The notes: generated by a model not told the origin, from the sequence alone. A stretch of 64,000 bases of DNA from Halomonas halophila (GCF_030406665.1 NZ_CP129121.1:1798001-1862000); one strand, 5' to 3'; positions 54,776-63,833 are shown, counted from the first letter of the stretch. Made by a program: numbers and translations.

Positions 54776-55036
54776 ATGAAGATCACCTCACCCGATATGC
54801 TCGCGCACTCGCTGAAGAACGCGCGCAAGCGCCGCCAGCTGACGCAGCAGGCCACCGCCGAGCAGATCGGCATCAAGCAGGCGACCGTCTCCGGCTTCGA
54901 GCACCACCCGGAGCGCAGCCGGCTCGAGACGCTGTTCAAGCTGCTGTCGGCCCTCGAGCTGGAGCTTCACGTCACCGAACGCGACAGCACCGAGGAATCG
55001 GCAAGCCCCGAGGCGTGCTGGGACCAGGAGTGGTAG
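54776..55036 (+). CDS. hipB: HipB-type antitoxin and repressor
   Basis: An 86-residue XRE-family protein with an HTH at about residues 18-62 (LKNARKRRQLTQQATAEQIG, then IKQATVSGFEHHPERSRLETLFKLL). The helix and the short C-terminal tail (ending CWDQEW) are close to E. coli HipB. It neutralises HipA and represses hipBA. Three operators of HipB type lie directly upstream. hipA starts after three bases. Confidence 0.93.
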   Translation: MKITSPDMLAHSLKNARKRRQLTQQATAEQIGIKQATVSGFEHHPERSRLETLFKLLSALELELHVTERDSTEESASPEACWDQEW

Positions 55037-55039
55037 GCC

Positions 55040-56344
55040 ATGGCGAATCTCACCGTCGCGATGAACGGCATCGAGGTCGGCACCCTGAGCCTGGCGCGCT
55101 CCGGCGCCATGGCCTTCCAGTACCGTCGTGAATGGATCGAGCGCCCCGGCGCCCGGGCCGTCTCGCTCTCGCTGCCGCTCTCCACGGCGGCGTACCGCGG
55201 CGAGCGAGTCTACAACTTCTTCGACAACCTGCTGCCGGACTCGGAGGCGATCCGCGCCCGCATGCAGGCCCGCTTCCGAGTGCCGACGCGCCACCCCTTC
55301 GACCTGCTGGCGAGCATCGGCCGAGACTGCGTCGGCGCCATCCAGCTCACCCCCGAGGATGCCCCGAGTGGCGACGTCCACGGCGTCACCGCCGAGCCGC
55401 TCGATGATCACGCCATCGAGGCGCTGCTGTCCGGCTACCAGGACGCTCCGCTGGGCATGGCCGAGGGCCAGGATTTTCGCATCTCGCTGGCCGGCGCCCA
55501 GGAAAAGACGGCGCTACTCTGGCATCAGGGCCGCTGGCAGCGCCCCACCGGCAGCACACCCACCAGTCACATCTTCAAGCTGCCGATCGGCTTTCTCGAA
55601 CACAGCAACATCGATCTGCGCCAGAGCAACGCCAACGAGTGGCTGTGCCTGCGCCTGCTGGAGGCCTTCGGCCTGCCGGCGGCGAAGACCGCGCTCGCCC
55701 GCTTCGGCGACCAGGAGGTGCTGGTAGTCGAACGCTTCGACCGCCGCTGGTCGCGGGACGGGTCCTGGCTCATGCGCCTGCCCCAGGAAGACTTCTGCCA
55801 GGCGCTGGGAATTGCCCCGGCGCTCAAGTACGAGAGCGACGGCGGCCCGGGAATCGCCCAGGCCATGCGCCTGCTGCGCGGCTCCCAGCAGGCCGGCGTG
55901 GACCGGGAGCGCTTCTTCAAGGCCCAGATCCTGTTCTGGCTGCTGGCCGCCATCGACGGGCATGCCAAGAACTTCAGCCTGTTCCTCGAGCCGGGAAGCG
56001 CCTATCGAATGACGCCGATGTATGACGTCATCTCGGCCTACCCGCTCATGCGCCAGGGCAGCATGGCCGCCGAGCGCGCCAAGATGGCCATGGCCCTGAA
56101 GGGCAAGAATCGCCACTACCGCTGGTCGCGGATGGCGCCCCGGCACTTCATCGCCACCGCCGAGCAGGTCGATTATTCGCCCGAACGCGTCACCGCGCTG
56201 ATGGAGGAGATCGCCGGCTCCGCCGAGCGGATCGTCGGTGACCTCGCCGCCGACCTGCCCGCCGACTTCCCGGCGGCGACCAGCGACCCCATCCTCGAAG
56301 GCGTCCTCCAGCAGGCATCGAGACTGGCGGACTTCCTGGCCTGA
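55040..56344 (+). CDS. hipA: HipA-type serine/threonine kinase toxin
   Basis: A 434-residue HipA, similar in length to E. coli HipA (440). The P-loop/autophosphorylation segment RISLAGAQEKTALL has Ser149 at the E. coli Ser150 position. Catalytic Asp306 is in IDGHAKNFS and metal-binding Asp329 in MYDVIS. VERFDRRW and YESDGGPGIA are highly conserved. E. coli HipA inactivates glutamyl-tRNA synthetase by phosphorylation and induces persistence. All catalytic residues are present, so this toxin should be active. Confidence 0.95.
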   Translation: MANLTVAMNGIEVGTLSLARSGAMAFQYRREWIERPGARAVSLSLPLSTAAYRGERVYNFFDNLLPDSEAIRARMQARFRVPTRHPFDLLASIGRDCVGAIQLTPEDAPSGDVHGVTAEPLDDHAIEALLSGYQDAPLGMAEGQDFRISLAGAQEKTALLWHQGRWQRPTGSTPTSHIFKLPIGFLEHSNIDLRQSNANEWLCLRLLEAFGLPAAKTALARFGDQEVLVVERFDRRWSRDGSWLMRLPQEDFCQALGIAPALKYESDGGPGIAQAMRLLRGSQQAGVDRERFFKAQILFWLLAAIDGHAKNFSLFLEPGSAYRMTPMYDVISAYPLMRQGSMAAERAKMAMALKGKNRHYRWSRMAPRHFIATAEQVDYSPERVTALMEEIAGSAERIVGDLAADLPADFPAATSDPILEGVLQQASRLADFLA

Positions 56345-56424
56345 GCCGCGACGCCCCGCCGTGCTGTTGCGCCGGTGGCGGCTATGGCAGCATGGCCCCC
56401 GTTCTGCCGCCCCGGAGTCTCCCC

Positions 56425-56853
56425 ATGCCCTCCCCGCGCCTGCTGATCGGTCTGCCGCTGCTCGCCACCCCGCTGGCGATCGCCGCCTGGCTGTGGCTGA
56501 CGATGCTCAGCCCCTGGACCTACGAGCGCCCCGAACATCTGGCGCCCATCGGCGAGGGCCCGCATGCGCTGTTCGTCTACGGCACCCTGACCCATGCGCC
56601 GATACGCTGGGTGGTCTATGGCCGCGCGGGCGATCCCGAGCCCGCCTCACTCCCGGGATACCGGCGCACCGGACTGGATCTGAAAGCCTGTGCCGACTGC
56701 ACGGTGGAAGGCCTGGCGCTGACGGTCAGCGCCGAGGAACTGGCCCGCCTCGACCGCTACGAGCGGCTCGGCATACGCTACCTGCGGATCCGGGCCGAGC
56801 TATCCGACGGCAGCACCGCCTGGGTCTACCGCCGACTGCCTGACGCCGATTGA
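56425..56853 (+). CDS. AIG2/gamma-glutamylcyclotransferase-like membrane-anchored protein
   Basis: 142 residues. An N-terminal hydrophobic helix (about 6-30) anchors the protein or acts as a signal. The rest (about 45-142) has FVYGTLTHAPIRWVVYG, the AIG2/GGCT substrate loop, and ELARLDRYERLG, where a glutamate or aspartate usually acts as the base. The family cleaves gamma-glutamyl amines or peptides, but the substrate here is unknown. The start follows GGAG at 56413. Confidence 0.82.
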   Translation: MPSPRLLIGLPLLATPLAIAAWLWLTMLSPWTYERPEHLAPIGEGPHALFVYGTLTHAPIRWVVYGRAGDPEPASLPGYRRTGLDLKACADCTVEGLALTVSAEELARLDRYERLGIRYLRIRAELSDGSTAWVYRRLPDAD

Positions 56854-56995
56854 TCCCGGCTCTTTCGCGATCCTCAGGATGGTTTCTAATGAATAGATAA
56901 CGGTATAAATTTTTGGCGCGTATCGCCTTCGTGTTTCCTCCAACGGCACGATGCCGCACTATCGAGACGAGAGGACGCGACACGGAGGCATCACC

Positions 56996-57463
56996 ATGGA
57001 CGCCGGAATCACCCTGCTCGACATGTTCACTCGCCTGGGCGTGGCCGCCGGCCTGGCACTGGTGCTGGGCCTCGAACGCGAGCTACGCGGCAAGCCGGCC
57101 GGGCTGCGCTCCCACATGCTGGTGGCACTGGGCGCCGCCTCCTTCCTGATCGTCGGCCTCGAGATCCTGTATGCCACCGCCGAAGGTGACCCCTCCGCCC
57201 GCATCGATCCGACCCGCATCGTCGAGGGCGTGATCGGCGGCATCGGCTTCCTCGGCGCCGGCAGCATCATCCGCAGCGGTACCAGCGTCCAGGGCATCAC
57301 CACCGGCGCCTCCATCTGGCTGGCCGGCGCCATCGGCATCGCGGCCGGGGTGCGCAACTTCCCGCTGGCGGGCATGGTCACCCTGATGGCGCTGGTGATC
57401 ATGGTGGTGCTGGGTGGCATCGAACGCACCTTGCCGCACAACCGCCGACGCGGTGGCGACTGA
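56996..57463 (+). CDS. MgtC/SapB-family membrane protein
   Basis: A 155-residue inner-membrane protein with four to five helices. It shows LGVAAGLALVLGLERELRGKPAGLRSH and GVIGGIGFLGAGSIIRSGTSVQGITTGASIW, the MgtC/SapB core. It lacks the C-terminal ACT-like domain of long MgtC proteins. Members are linked to Mg2+ limitation and virulence; short forms such as this are less understood. The start at 56996 follows GGAGG. A TATAAAT at about 56904 may be its -10. Confidence 0.88.
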   Translation: MDAGITLLDMFTRLGVAAGLALVLGLERELRGKPAGLRSHMLVALGAASFLIVGLEILYATAEGDPSARIDPTRIVEGVIGGIGFLGAGSIIRSGTSVQGITTGASIWLAGAIGIAAGVRNFPLAGMVTLMALVIMVVLGGIERTLPHNRRRGGD

Positions 57464-57563
57464 TCCGGGCCGGCAGTTGTGACGGCATTCGGCCGCGGCC
57501 TACAATGAGCCGCGTTTCTGACCTGCGATACGACGTTTCGGACAACACCAAGGACCCTCGCCC

Positions 57564-57905
57564 ATGATCACCCTGCTGCATAACCCGCGCTGCTCGAAGT
57601 CACGCCAGGCCCTGTCGCTGCTGGAAGAGCGTGGCGTCGCCGTTCAGGTTCGTCGCTACCTGGACGACCCGCTCGACGGCGCCGAACTGCGTGCGCTGAT
57701 GGCGCGCGTGACGGCCGAGCCGCGGGATCTGGTGCGTACCGGCGAGGCCGAGTGGAAGGCGCTGGGAGCGGATCGTGACGACCCCGAACAGGTGATCGAG
57801 GCCATCGTCGCTCATCCCAAAATCCTGCAGCGCCCCATCGCCGACGACGGCCAGCGGGCGATCATCGGCCGTCCACCGGAAGACATCCTCGCCCTGCTCG
57901 ACTGA
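57564..57905 (+). CDS. arsC: ArsC-family glutaredoxin-dependent arsenate reductase
   Basis: 113 residues, typical of the thioredoxin-fold ArsC family. Catalytic Cys10 is in HNPRCSKSR. HPKILQRPI and AIIGRPPE hold the conserved arginines. It is followed, after 31 bases, by a WrbA-like flavoprotein and then DUF2069. That order is conserved in pseudomonads and has no arsenite pump. Its true substrate may not be arsenate. Confidence 0.9.
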   Translation: MITLLHNPRCSKSRQALSLLEERGVAVQVRRYLDDPLDGAELRALMARVTAEPRDLVRTGEAEWKALGADRDDPEQVIEAIVAHPKILQRPIADDGQRAIIGRPPEDILALLD

Positions 57906-57936
57906 CACTCTTTCCTCCCCGGTATCAGGAAGCTCC

Positions 57937-58554
57937 ATGTCCGCCCTGCCCTATGTGCTGATCCTCTACTATTCCCGCTCTGGTGCGACCCGCGCCATGG
58001 CCGAGCGCCTGGCCGCCGGCGTCGAGTCCTGTCGCGGCATCGAGGCGCGACTGCGCACCGTGCCCCCGGTGTCGCCCACCTGCGAGGCGGTCGATCCCGA
58101 GATCCCCGCCGAGGGCGCCATCTACGCCGAGCTCGATGACCTGCGTCACTGTGCCGGCCTGGCGCTGGGCAGCCCCACGCGCTTCGGCAACATGGCCGCG
58201 CCGCTCAAGCACTTCGTCGACACCACCAGCGAACTGTGGCTGGGCGGCGCCCTGGTGGACAAGCCCGCCACCGCCTTCACCTCCACCGCGAGCCTCCACG
58301 GCGGCCAGGAGACCACCCTGATCTCGATGCTGTTGCCGCTGCTGCACCACGGCATGGTCTACGCCGGCCTGCCCTACAGCGAGACCGAGCTGACCGAGAC
58401 CCGGAGCGGCGGCACGCCCTACGGCGCCAGCCATCTGGCCGGCAAGCGCAGCGACCGCCCCCTCGACGAGACCGAGCGCCAGCTCGCCTACGCCCAGGGC
58501 AAGCGCCTGGCGCGGCTGGCCCTGGCGCTCGAGGGTGTGGGGGATCGCTCATGA
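57937..58554 (+). CDS. wrbA: WrbA-like NAD(P)H:quinone oxidoreductase
   Basis: A 205-residue flavodoxin-like protein. YYSRSGATRAMAERLA is the FMN phosphate-binding loop, and LGSPTRFGNMAAPLKHFVDTT and STASLHGGQETTLISM are typical of WrbA. It reduces quinones by two electrons, protecting against oxidative stress. It is the middle gene of arsC-wrbA-DUF2069 and overlaps the next gene by four bases (ATGA). Confidence 0.92.
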   Translation: MSALPYVLILYYSRSGATRAMAERLAAGVESCRGIEARLRTVPPVSPTCEAVDPEIPAEGAIYAELDDLRHCAGLALGSPTRFGNMAAPLKHFVDTTSELWLGGALVDKPATAFTSTASLHGGQETTLISMLLPLLHHGMVYAGLPYSETELTETRSGGTPYGASHLAGKRSDRPLDETERQLAYAQGKRLARLALALEGVGDRS

Positions 58555-58946
58555 GGCGCTGGCTGGAAGACCTGGAAACCCGCCAGGGGCTCGACCAACT
58601 GACCGCGCGGTCGCGGCAGCTGGTCATCGGCAGCTACACCGTATTAATCGCCGCCATGCTGGGATGGGGCTGGCTGTTGAGCGAGAACGTCGGCAGCCTG
58701 GTACCGACCCTGGTCTTCGTGCTGCCGCTGGTGCTGTTCCTGCCGTCGATCCTCGCCCGGCGGGCCCGCGGCCACGCCTGGCTAGCCTTCGTCAGCCTGC
58801 TGTATTTCATGATTGGGGTGAACGTCGTCATGGTGCCCAAGGTCGGTGGGCTGGGTCTGCTGATCGCTTTGACGGCCCTTTCACTGTTCACCGGCTGCAT
58901 GGGCTATGCCCGTTTTCGCAGCCGCCAGCTCAAGCCCCGGCAGTAA
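58551..58946 (+). CDS. DUF2069 membrane protein
   Basis: 131 residues with four predicted transmembrane helices (about 25-45, 50-66, 75-95 and 98-118) and short polar ends. WLLSENVGS, FLPSILARRARGHAWLAFVSLLYFM and GCMGYARFRSR match DUF2069. It is translationally coupled to the WrbA-like gene. The function is unknown. Confidence 0.88.
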   Translation: MRRWLEDLETRQGLDQLTARSRQLVIGSYTVLIAAMLGWGWLLSENVGSLVPTLVFVLPLVLFLPSILARRARGHAWLAFVSLLYFMIGVNVVMVPKVGGLGLLIALTALSLFTGCMGYARFRSRQLKPRQ

Positions 58947-58966
58947 ACCGACCGCCCGAGCGGCTG

Positions 58967-58990
58967 GAACCGCCTCTTGCGAGGCGGTTC
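58967..58990 (+). terminator. Hairpin after the arsC-wrbA-DUF2069 operon
   Basis: GAACCGCCTC and GAGGCGGTTC form a perfect 10-bp stem around TTGC, 20 bases after the DUF2069 stop. No T run follows. Confidence 0.65.
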
Positions 58991-59166
58991 ACGCTCTCCT
59001 GTCCTGGCTGCCGACCCCGTGGCAGCGATGATCCAGCTCAATGGAATCCCGCTCACATGGCGTATGATAGCCATGGTCGACCCGTCCGCCTGCCCAGAGT
59101 CGACGGCACGAGGTTGAGCTTGGCGCGGCAAGCGGCGACCATGGGGGCACATTCGAGGAGAACACC

Positions 59167-59808
59167 ATGACACGTGATATCGCCGATATCCGGCGCGACT
59201 ACGAGGGCGGCCGCCTGGACGAGGCCCAGCTGCCCGAGCAGCCCATGCCGCTGTTCGAAGAATGGATGGCCCTGGCGCTGGACGCCGAAACCCAGGACGC
59301 CAACGCCATGACCCTGGCCACGGTGGACAGCCAGGGCCTGCCCCACGCCCGGGTGGTGCTGCTCAAGGGCGCCGACGAGCAGGGGTTCCAGTTCTTCAGC
59401 AACTACCACAGCCACAAGGGCAGCGAGCTCGCCAACGTTCCCCATGCCGCGCTGGTGTTCTGGTGGCCGTCGCTGGCCCGCCAGGTTCGCGTGGAAGGCG
59501 CCGTCGAGCAGGTCAGCGAACAGGAATCCGATGCCTACTTCGCCCGCCGCCCCCGCGCCAGCCAGCTGGGCGCCTGGGTCGCCACTCAGAGCGTGGTGAT
59601 TCCCGGCCGTCAGTGGCTCCAGGAGCGTGAGACCCGCTTCGAGCAGGCCTACGAGGGACAGGACATTCCGCGCCCGGTGCACTGGGGCGGCTATCGCCTG
59701 ATTCCCGAGATGATCGAGTTCTGGCAGGGACAGCCCAGCCGTCTGCACGACCGCATCCGCTTCGAACGCCGCGACGATCGCTGGCATCGCTTCCGCTTGG
59801 CGCCCTGA
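59167..59808 (+). CDS. pdxH: Pyridoxamine 5'-phosphate oxidase PdxH
   Basis: A 213-residue FMN-dependent oxidase that makes pyridoxal 5'-phosphate. AMTLATVDSQGLPHARVVLLKG, FFSNYHSHKG, RQVRVEGAVEQVS, RPVHWGGYRLIPE and the C-terminal RFRLAP are all family landmarks. The start MTRDIADIRRDYEGG follows GAGGAG at 59155. It stands alone and is closed by a terminator at 59837. Confidence 0.97.
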   Translation: MTRDIADIRRDYEGGRLDEAQLPEQPMPLFEEWMALALDAETQDANAMTLATVDSQGLPHARVVLLKGADEQGFQFFSNYHSHKGSELANVPHAALVFWWPSLARQVRVEGAVEQVSEQESDAYFARRPRASQLGAWVATQSVVIPGRQWLQERETRFEQAYEGQDIPRPVHWGGYRLIPEMIEFWQGQPSRLHDRIRFERRDDRWHRFRLAP

Positions 59809-59836
59809 TCCCCCAGGCCAGCGCCAGCAGGACCTT

Positions 59837-59862
59837 CCGACCCCGCCATCGCGCGGGGTCGG
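59837..59862. terminator. Terminator between pdxH and patZ
   Basis: CCGACCCCGC and GCGGGGTCGG pair over 10 bp around CATCGC, followed by GCCTTTCC. It lies between the convergent pdxH and patZ genes. Confidence 0.78.
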
Positions 59863-59886
59863 GCCTTTCCTCCTCGGCTTGTGTCC

Positions 59887-62637
59887 TCAGCCTGCTACCG
59901 AACTCTCCAGCCGCAGGCGCTGCCAGTCGCTCTCGGGCTCGTTGAGTCTGAGCACCGCGTCCATGACCTCCTCCTCCATGTTGTAGCTGAGCCGGAAGCC
60001 GAGATGCGCCATCAGCGCGCGCATCGGTCGGTTATCGACCATGATCTTGCCGATCATCTCCAGCGTCCCCACGCTGCGGCAGTAACGGATCATCTTGTCC
60101 ATCAGCAGGCTGCCGATGCCCAGCCCCTGCAGGTCGTCGCGCACGATGATCGAGAACTCGGTGCGGATGTTGTCGGCGTCGTTCCATACCCGCACCACCC
60201 CGAGCATCTCCTTGCCCCCCTCGGGCAGCGGGTGCTCGGCGATGAAGGCCATCTGACGGTCGTAGTTGATGTGCGAGAGCAGCGACAGGTCCCGCTGGGT
60301 GAGATCGGCCTTGTGGTGAAAGTAGCGGAAGCGAATGCTCTCCTCGGACAGCCGCTGGTGAAAGCCGGTGATCAACGGCGCATCCTCGGCGCGGATCGGC
60401 CTCACCTCCACTTCCCAACCGTTGTTCAGGGTCACCCACTCACGCAGCTCTTCCGGGTAGGGCATGATAGCGAAGCGCGCCGGGGCGCCCAGGTCCATCG
60501 CGAAGTCCACCGCCAGCATGCCGTCGCGGTTGAGCACCAGCGGGTTGAGCTCGAGGCCGCGCAGCTCGGTGAGATCGCTGGCGATCTGCGAGAGCGTCAC
60601 CAGCAGCTCGCCGATGCGGGTGAGATCCCGCTCGGGGTCGCTGGAATGCTCACGGATCAGCCGCGCGGCATGGGTCCGCCCGACCAGGTCGGCGGCCAGG
60701 CTCATGTTCAGCGGCGGCAGCGCCACCTGACGGTCGGCGAGGATGTTCACCTTGTACCCGCCGATACCGAACACGATCAGCGGCCCGAACACCGGGTCGC
60801 GGGTGATGCCGGCGCATAGCTGCATGGAGTGCTTGCCGCGCTGCATGGGCTGCAGGCAGTACTCGCGCACCGTGAAGGCGGGAAACTTCTCGGCCACCTT
60901 GTCGCCCAGCCGGGTCACGCCCTCGGCGACCCGCTCGGGGCCTTCCAGGTCCTGCAGCAGGCCGGCGGACAGCTTGTGGGGATGCTGACGATAGCGGAAC
61001 GGCCGACAGTTGCCGTCATGCACCACCTTGAGCGCCAGCGGCCCGGCGAGCGTGCACGACGCCTCGGCCGCCTGCTCGGGGGTCGTCACGTAGCGGCTCT
61101 CGGCCACCGGGATGCCGTAGGCGGCCAGCACCCGGGCGGTCTCGGAGTGCGAGAGACACTCGCGTTGCTCGTTCTTCACGCGCTCGATCAGCGTCCGACA
61201 GGCGGCCCGGCTCTCCCGGGTGGTGGCGAACGGCAGGCTCGGCGGCGTCTCCTGCAGCAGCTTCTGGACCCGCTGGTAGTTGACCATGAGCATGAAGGCC
61301 TTGACCGCCTTCTCCGGCGAGAGATAGGTGGGGATGCCGGCCTCGTGACAGGCCTGTCGGGCGGCCAGTGCCTCGCCGAGGCCCATCCAGCTGGTCAGCA
61401 GGTTGCGCCGGAAGCGCTGTCGCGCGGCAATCAGCGCCTGGGCGGTGTCCAGGGACGGCGCCATTCGTGTCGGCGCATGCACCACCAGCACCGCATCCAC
61501 CCCCGGGTCGGCGGCCACCAGCTCGATGATCTCGGTGAACCGTTCGGGGGTGGCGTTGCCGCCGATGTCCACCGGATTCTCCCCCGGCTTGCTGATGTCC
61601 ATGTCGTCGCGACACAGCGCATGGTAGGTCGCCTCGCTGAACGTCGCCAGCCGACCGCCGGCGCTGATCAGCTTGTCGATGGCCAGCATCGCCGGCCCCA
61701 GGCCGTTGGACACCACCGCCAGCCGGTCGCGCTTGAGCGGGCGCATGCGCGACAGCGTCTCCAGGGCGTCGAACAGCTCGTCGGAATCGTCGACGCGCAA
61801 CACGCCGGCCCTGGCGAAGGCCGCATCGAAGATCTGGTCGCGATGGGCGATGCCCGGCGTGGGCGGCAGGTTGGCGATGTCCGAGGCCGCCGTGCGGCCA
61901 CTCTTGATCGCCAACACCAGGCGATGCCGCGAGGCCTCACGTACCGCGGTCATGAAGTGCTGGGCGTCGTGGATGTGCTCCAGGTGCAGCATCAGTGCCT
62001 GGGTCGGCGCGAACTGGTTCAGGAAGTCGATCATGTCCGGCAGCAGCACATCGACGCTGTCGCCGACGGTCAGCAGATGCGAGAAACCGATGTCGCGCCC
62101 CGCGGCCCAGTCGATCATGGCATTGCCCAACATGCCCGACTGGCCGAGATAGGCGACCCGCCCCTTCTGGACCGGCTGACTGGCGTAGGAAGCGTTGAGC
62201 CGCCGACCGGGAACGATCAGCCCCATGCAGCCCGGCCCCAGCACCCGGATACCGGATTCCCGCGCCGCCGCGAGCATGCGCGCCCGGATCGAGGCCTCAC
62301 CGTCGCGCGCCTCGTCCAGGTTCGCCCCGCCGGACAGCACCAGGGCCGCCCGCACCCCGAATCGCCCGAGCTCGGCGATCACCCTCGGCACGCGAACGAT
62401 CGGCGCACAGACCACGGCCAGGTCCGGCACCCGAGGCAGCTGGTGCACCCTGGCCACGGCGTCGACCCCGTGCACGCTGTCATAGCCCTTGGGGTTGACC
62501 GCCCACAGCGTGCCCGGGAAACGCCCCTCGAGAAGATTGCGGATCACGATACCGCCCATGGAGTGCGGCTTTTCCGACGCCCCGATCACGGCGACGCTGC
62601 GCGGCGAGAAGAAGTGGTGCAGGAAGCGTGTGCTCAT
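59887..62637 (-). CDS. PatZ-type protein lysine acetyltransferase (acyl-CoA synthetase-GNAT fusion)
   Basis: A 916-residue homologue of E. coli PatZ/YfiQ and Salmonella Pat. It has a CoA-binding domain (about 10-130, RSVAVIGASEKPHSMGG), a succinyl-CoA-synthetase-like region (about 150-470) and an ATP-grasp region (about 500-730). A C-terminal GNAT domain (about 750-905) carries the acetyl-CoA loop DDLQGLGIGSLLMDKM. Active ADP-forming synthetases have SHTGAL after KSGRT; here the segment reads ANLPPTPGIA, so the phosphorylated His is absent, as in regulatory Pat proteins. It is divergent from an HDAC-family gene. Confidence 0.92.
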   Translation of the reverse strand: MSTRFLHHFFSPRSVAVIGASEKPHSMGGIVIRNLLEGRFPGTLWAVNPKGYDSVHGVDAVARVHQLPRVPDLAVVCAPIVRVPRVIAELGRFGVRAALVLSGGANLDEARDGEASIRARMLAAARESGIRVLGPGCMGLIVPGRRLNASYASQPVQKGRVAYLGQSGMLGNAMIDWAAGRDIGFSHLLTVGDSVDVLLPDMIDFLNQFAPTQALMLHLEHIHDAQHFMTAVREASRHRLVLAIKSGRTAASDIANLPPTPGIAHRDQIFDAAFARAGVLRVDDSDELFDALETLSRMRPLKRDRLAVVSNGLGPAMLAIDKLISAGGRLATFSEATYHALCRDDMDISKPGENPVDIGGNATPERFTEIIELVAADPGVDAVLVVHAPTRMAPSLDTAQALIAARQRFRRNLLTSWMGLGEALAARQACHEAGIPTYLSPEKAVKAFMLMVNYQRVQKLLQETPPSLPFATTRESRAACRTLIERVKNEQRECLSHSETARVLAAYGIPVAESRYVTTPEQAAEASCTLAGPLALKVVHDGNCRPFRYRQHPHKLSAGLLQDLEGPERVAEGVTRLGDKVAEKFPAFTVREYCLQPMQRGKHSMQLCAGITRDPVFGPLIVFGIGGYKVNILADRQVALPPLNMSLAADLVGRTHAARLIREHSSDPERDLTRIGELLVTLSQIASDLTELRGLELNPLVLNRDGMLAVDFAMDLGAPARFAIMPYPEELREWVTLNNGWEVEVRPIRAEDAPLITGFHQRLSEESIRFRYFHHKADLTQRDLSLLSHINYDRQMAFIAEHPLPEGGKEMLGVVRVWNDADNIRTEFSIIVRDDLQGLGIGSLLMDKMIRYCRSVGTLEMIGKIMVDNRPMRALMAHLGFRLSYNMEEEVMDAVLRLNEPESDWQRLRLESSVAG

Positions 62638-62745
62638 CCGGGGCTCCGTGGCGAATCGGCTCAGCCTCCTGTGTACGACTTATGGCCACTGTCACGCAAG
62701 GCCCCATCACGCTTAGGGTAACCTTGTCGCACCTGGAGCCCCTGC

Positions 62746-63678
62746 ATGATCACGGCCTATCTGACCCACCCCGAGTGCCATCGCCACCACATGGGGCCGG
62801 AACATCCCGAGAGCCCGAAACGCCTCGACGCCATTCACGCGCGACTGATGCGCGCCGGACTTCTTCAGCAGACCATGCAGGGCGACGCCCCCGCCGCCAG
62901 CGACGAACAGCTCACGCGGGTCCACCCCGCCAGCCATCTGAAGAGCCTCGAGGCCTGCGTCCCCGAGCACGGGCTGATCCTGATCGATGACGACACCCTG
63001 ATGAACCCCCACAGCCTGCAGGCCGCGCGTCACGCGGCGGGCGCCGTGGTGCGCGGGGTCGACCGCGTCTTTCGCCACCAGGCCCACAACGTCTTCTGCG
63101 CGGTGCGGCCCCCGGGGCATCACGCCGAACGCGACCAGGCCATGGGGTTCTGCTTCTTCAACAACGTGGCGGTCGGCGCGGCCCACGCTCGCGCCCGATA
63201 CGGCGCGAAACGGGTGGCGATCCTCGACTTCGACGTCCACCAGTGCAACGGCACCATCGACATCTTCCGCGACGACCCCGAGGTGCTGATCTGCACCAGC
63301 TTCCAGTCGCCCTTCTATCCCTGGCGCCACCTCGAGACCGAGGCGTCGAACGTCGTCCATACGCCGCTGCCCGCCGGCACCGACGGTGCTGCCTTCCGCC
63401 GAGCCATCGAGCGGGACTGGCTACCCGCCCTGAACGACTTCGCCCCGGAGCTCGTGCTGCTCTCGGCCGGGTTCGACGCCCACCGTCAGGACCCGCTGGC
63501 CGATCTCTGCCTGGAGGACGAGGACTACTACTGGATCACCCGGCTGGCGATGGACATCGCCGAACGCCATGCCGAGCATCGTCTGGTCTCGGTGCTCGAG
63601 GGCGGCTACGACCTCGATATCCTGGGCCGCGGCGTCGAAGCCCATCTCAAGGCGCTGATGGGCCAGCCCTCCGACTGA
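62746..63678 (+). CDS. HDAC-family (class II-like) deacetylase
   Basis: A 310-residue zinc-dependent deacetylase/amidohydrolase. The catalytic His pair is in RPPGHHAERD (125-126). Zinc ligands are Asp163 and His165 (DFDVHQCNGT) and Asp244 (GFDAHRQDPL). EGGYDLD is the C-terminal motif. It removes acetyl groups from lysines or from small amines such as polyamines. Its position, 108 bases divergent from a PatZ-type acetyltransferase, suggests reversal of protein acetylation. The ribosome site is GGAG at 62735. Confidence 0.93.
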   Translation: MITAYLTHPECHRHHMGPEHPESPKRLDAIHARLMRAGLLQQTMQGDAPAASDEQLTRVHPASHLKSLEACVPEHGLILIDDDTLMNPHSLQAARHAAGAVVRGVDRVFRHQAHNVFCAVRPPGHHAERDQAMGFCFFNNVAVGAAHARARYGAKRVAILDFDVHQCNGTIDIFRDDPEVLICTSFQSPFYPWRHLETEASNVVHTPLPAGTDGAAFRRAIERDWLPALNDFAPELVLLSAGFDAHRQDPLADLCLEDEDYYWITRLAMDIAERHAEHRLVSVLEGGYDLDILGRGVEAHLKALMGQPSD

Positions 63679-63804
63679 ACACGGCGAGTTTCCCGCCCCC
63701 GGGAAACGGACCACCCGGGCAACCGACGACCCACGACATGTCGCAGCCCACCTGCCACGGGTCGCACCCGAGTCCGCAGGCCATCGGCGATATGATAGTC
63801 TGGA

Positions 63805-63819
63805 GGAAACCACGTTTCC
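63805..63819. promoter_or_regulatory. Palindrome upstream of the XRE regulator gene
   Basis: GGAAAC-CAC-GTTTCC is a perfect inverted repeat just downstream of a TATGAT (63791-63796) that could be a -10 box. It ends 14 bases before the ATG at 63834, a suitable place for autorepression. Confidence 0.6.
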
Positions 63820-63833
63820 GATAGTGAACCCGC

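Noticed and set aside
60829..62721. A 630-codon plus-strand frame opposite patZ
   Set aside because: No motifs, composition of a shadow frame; PatZ domains are continuous on the other strand.
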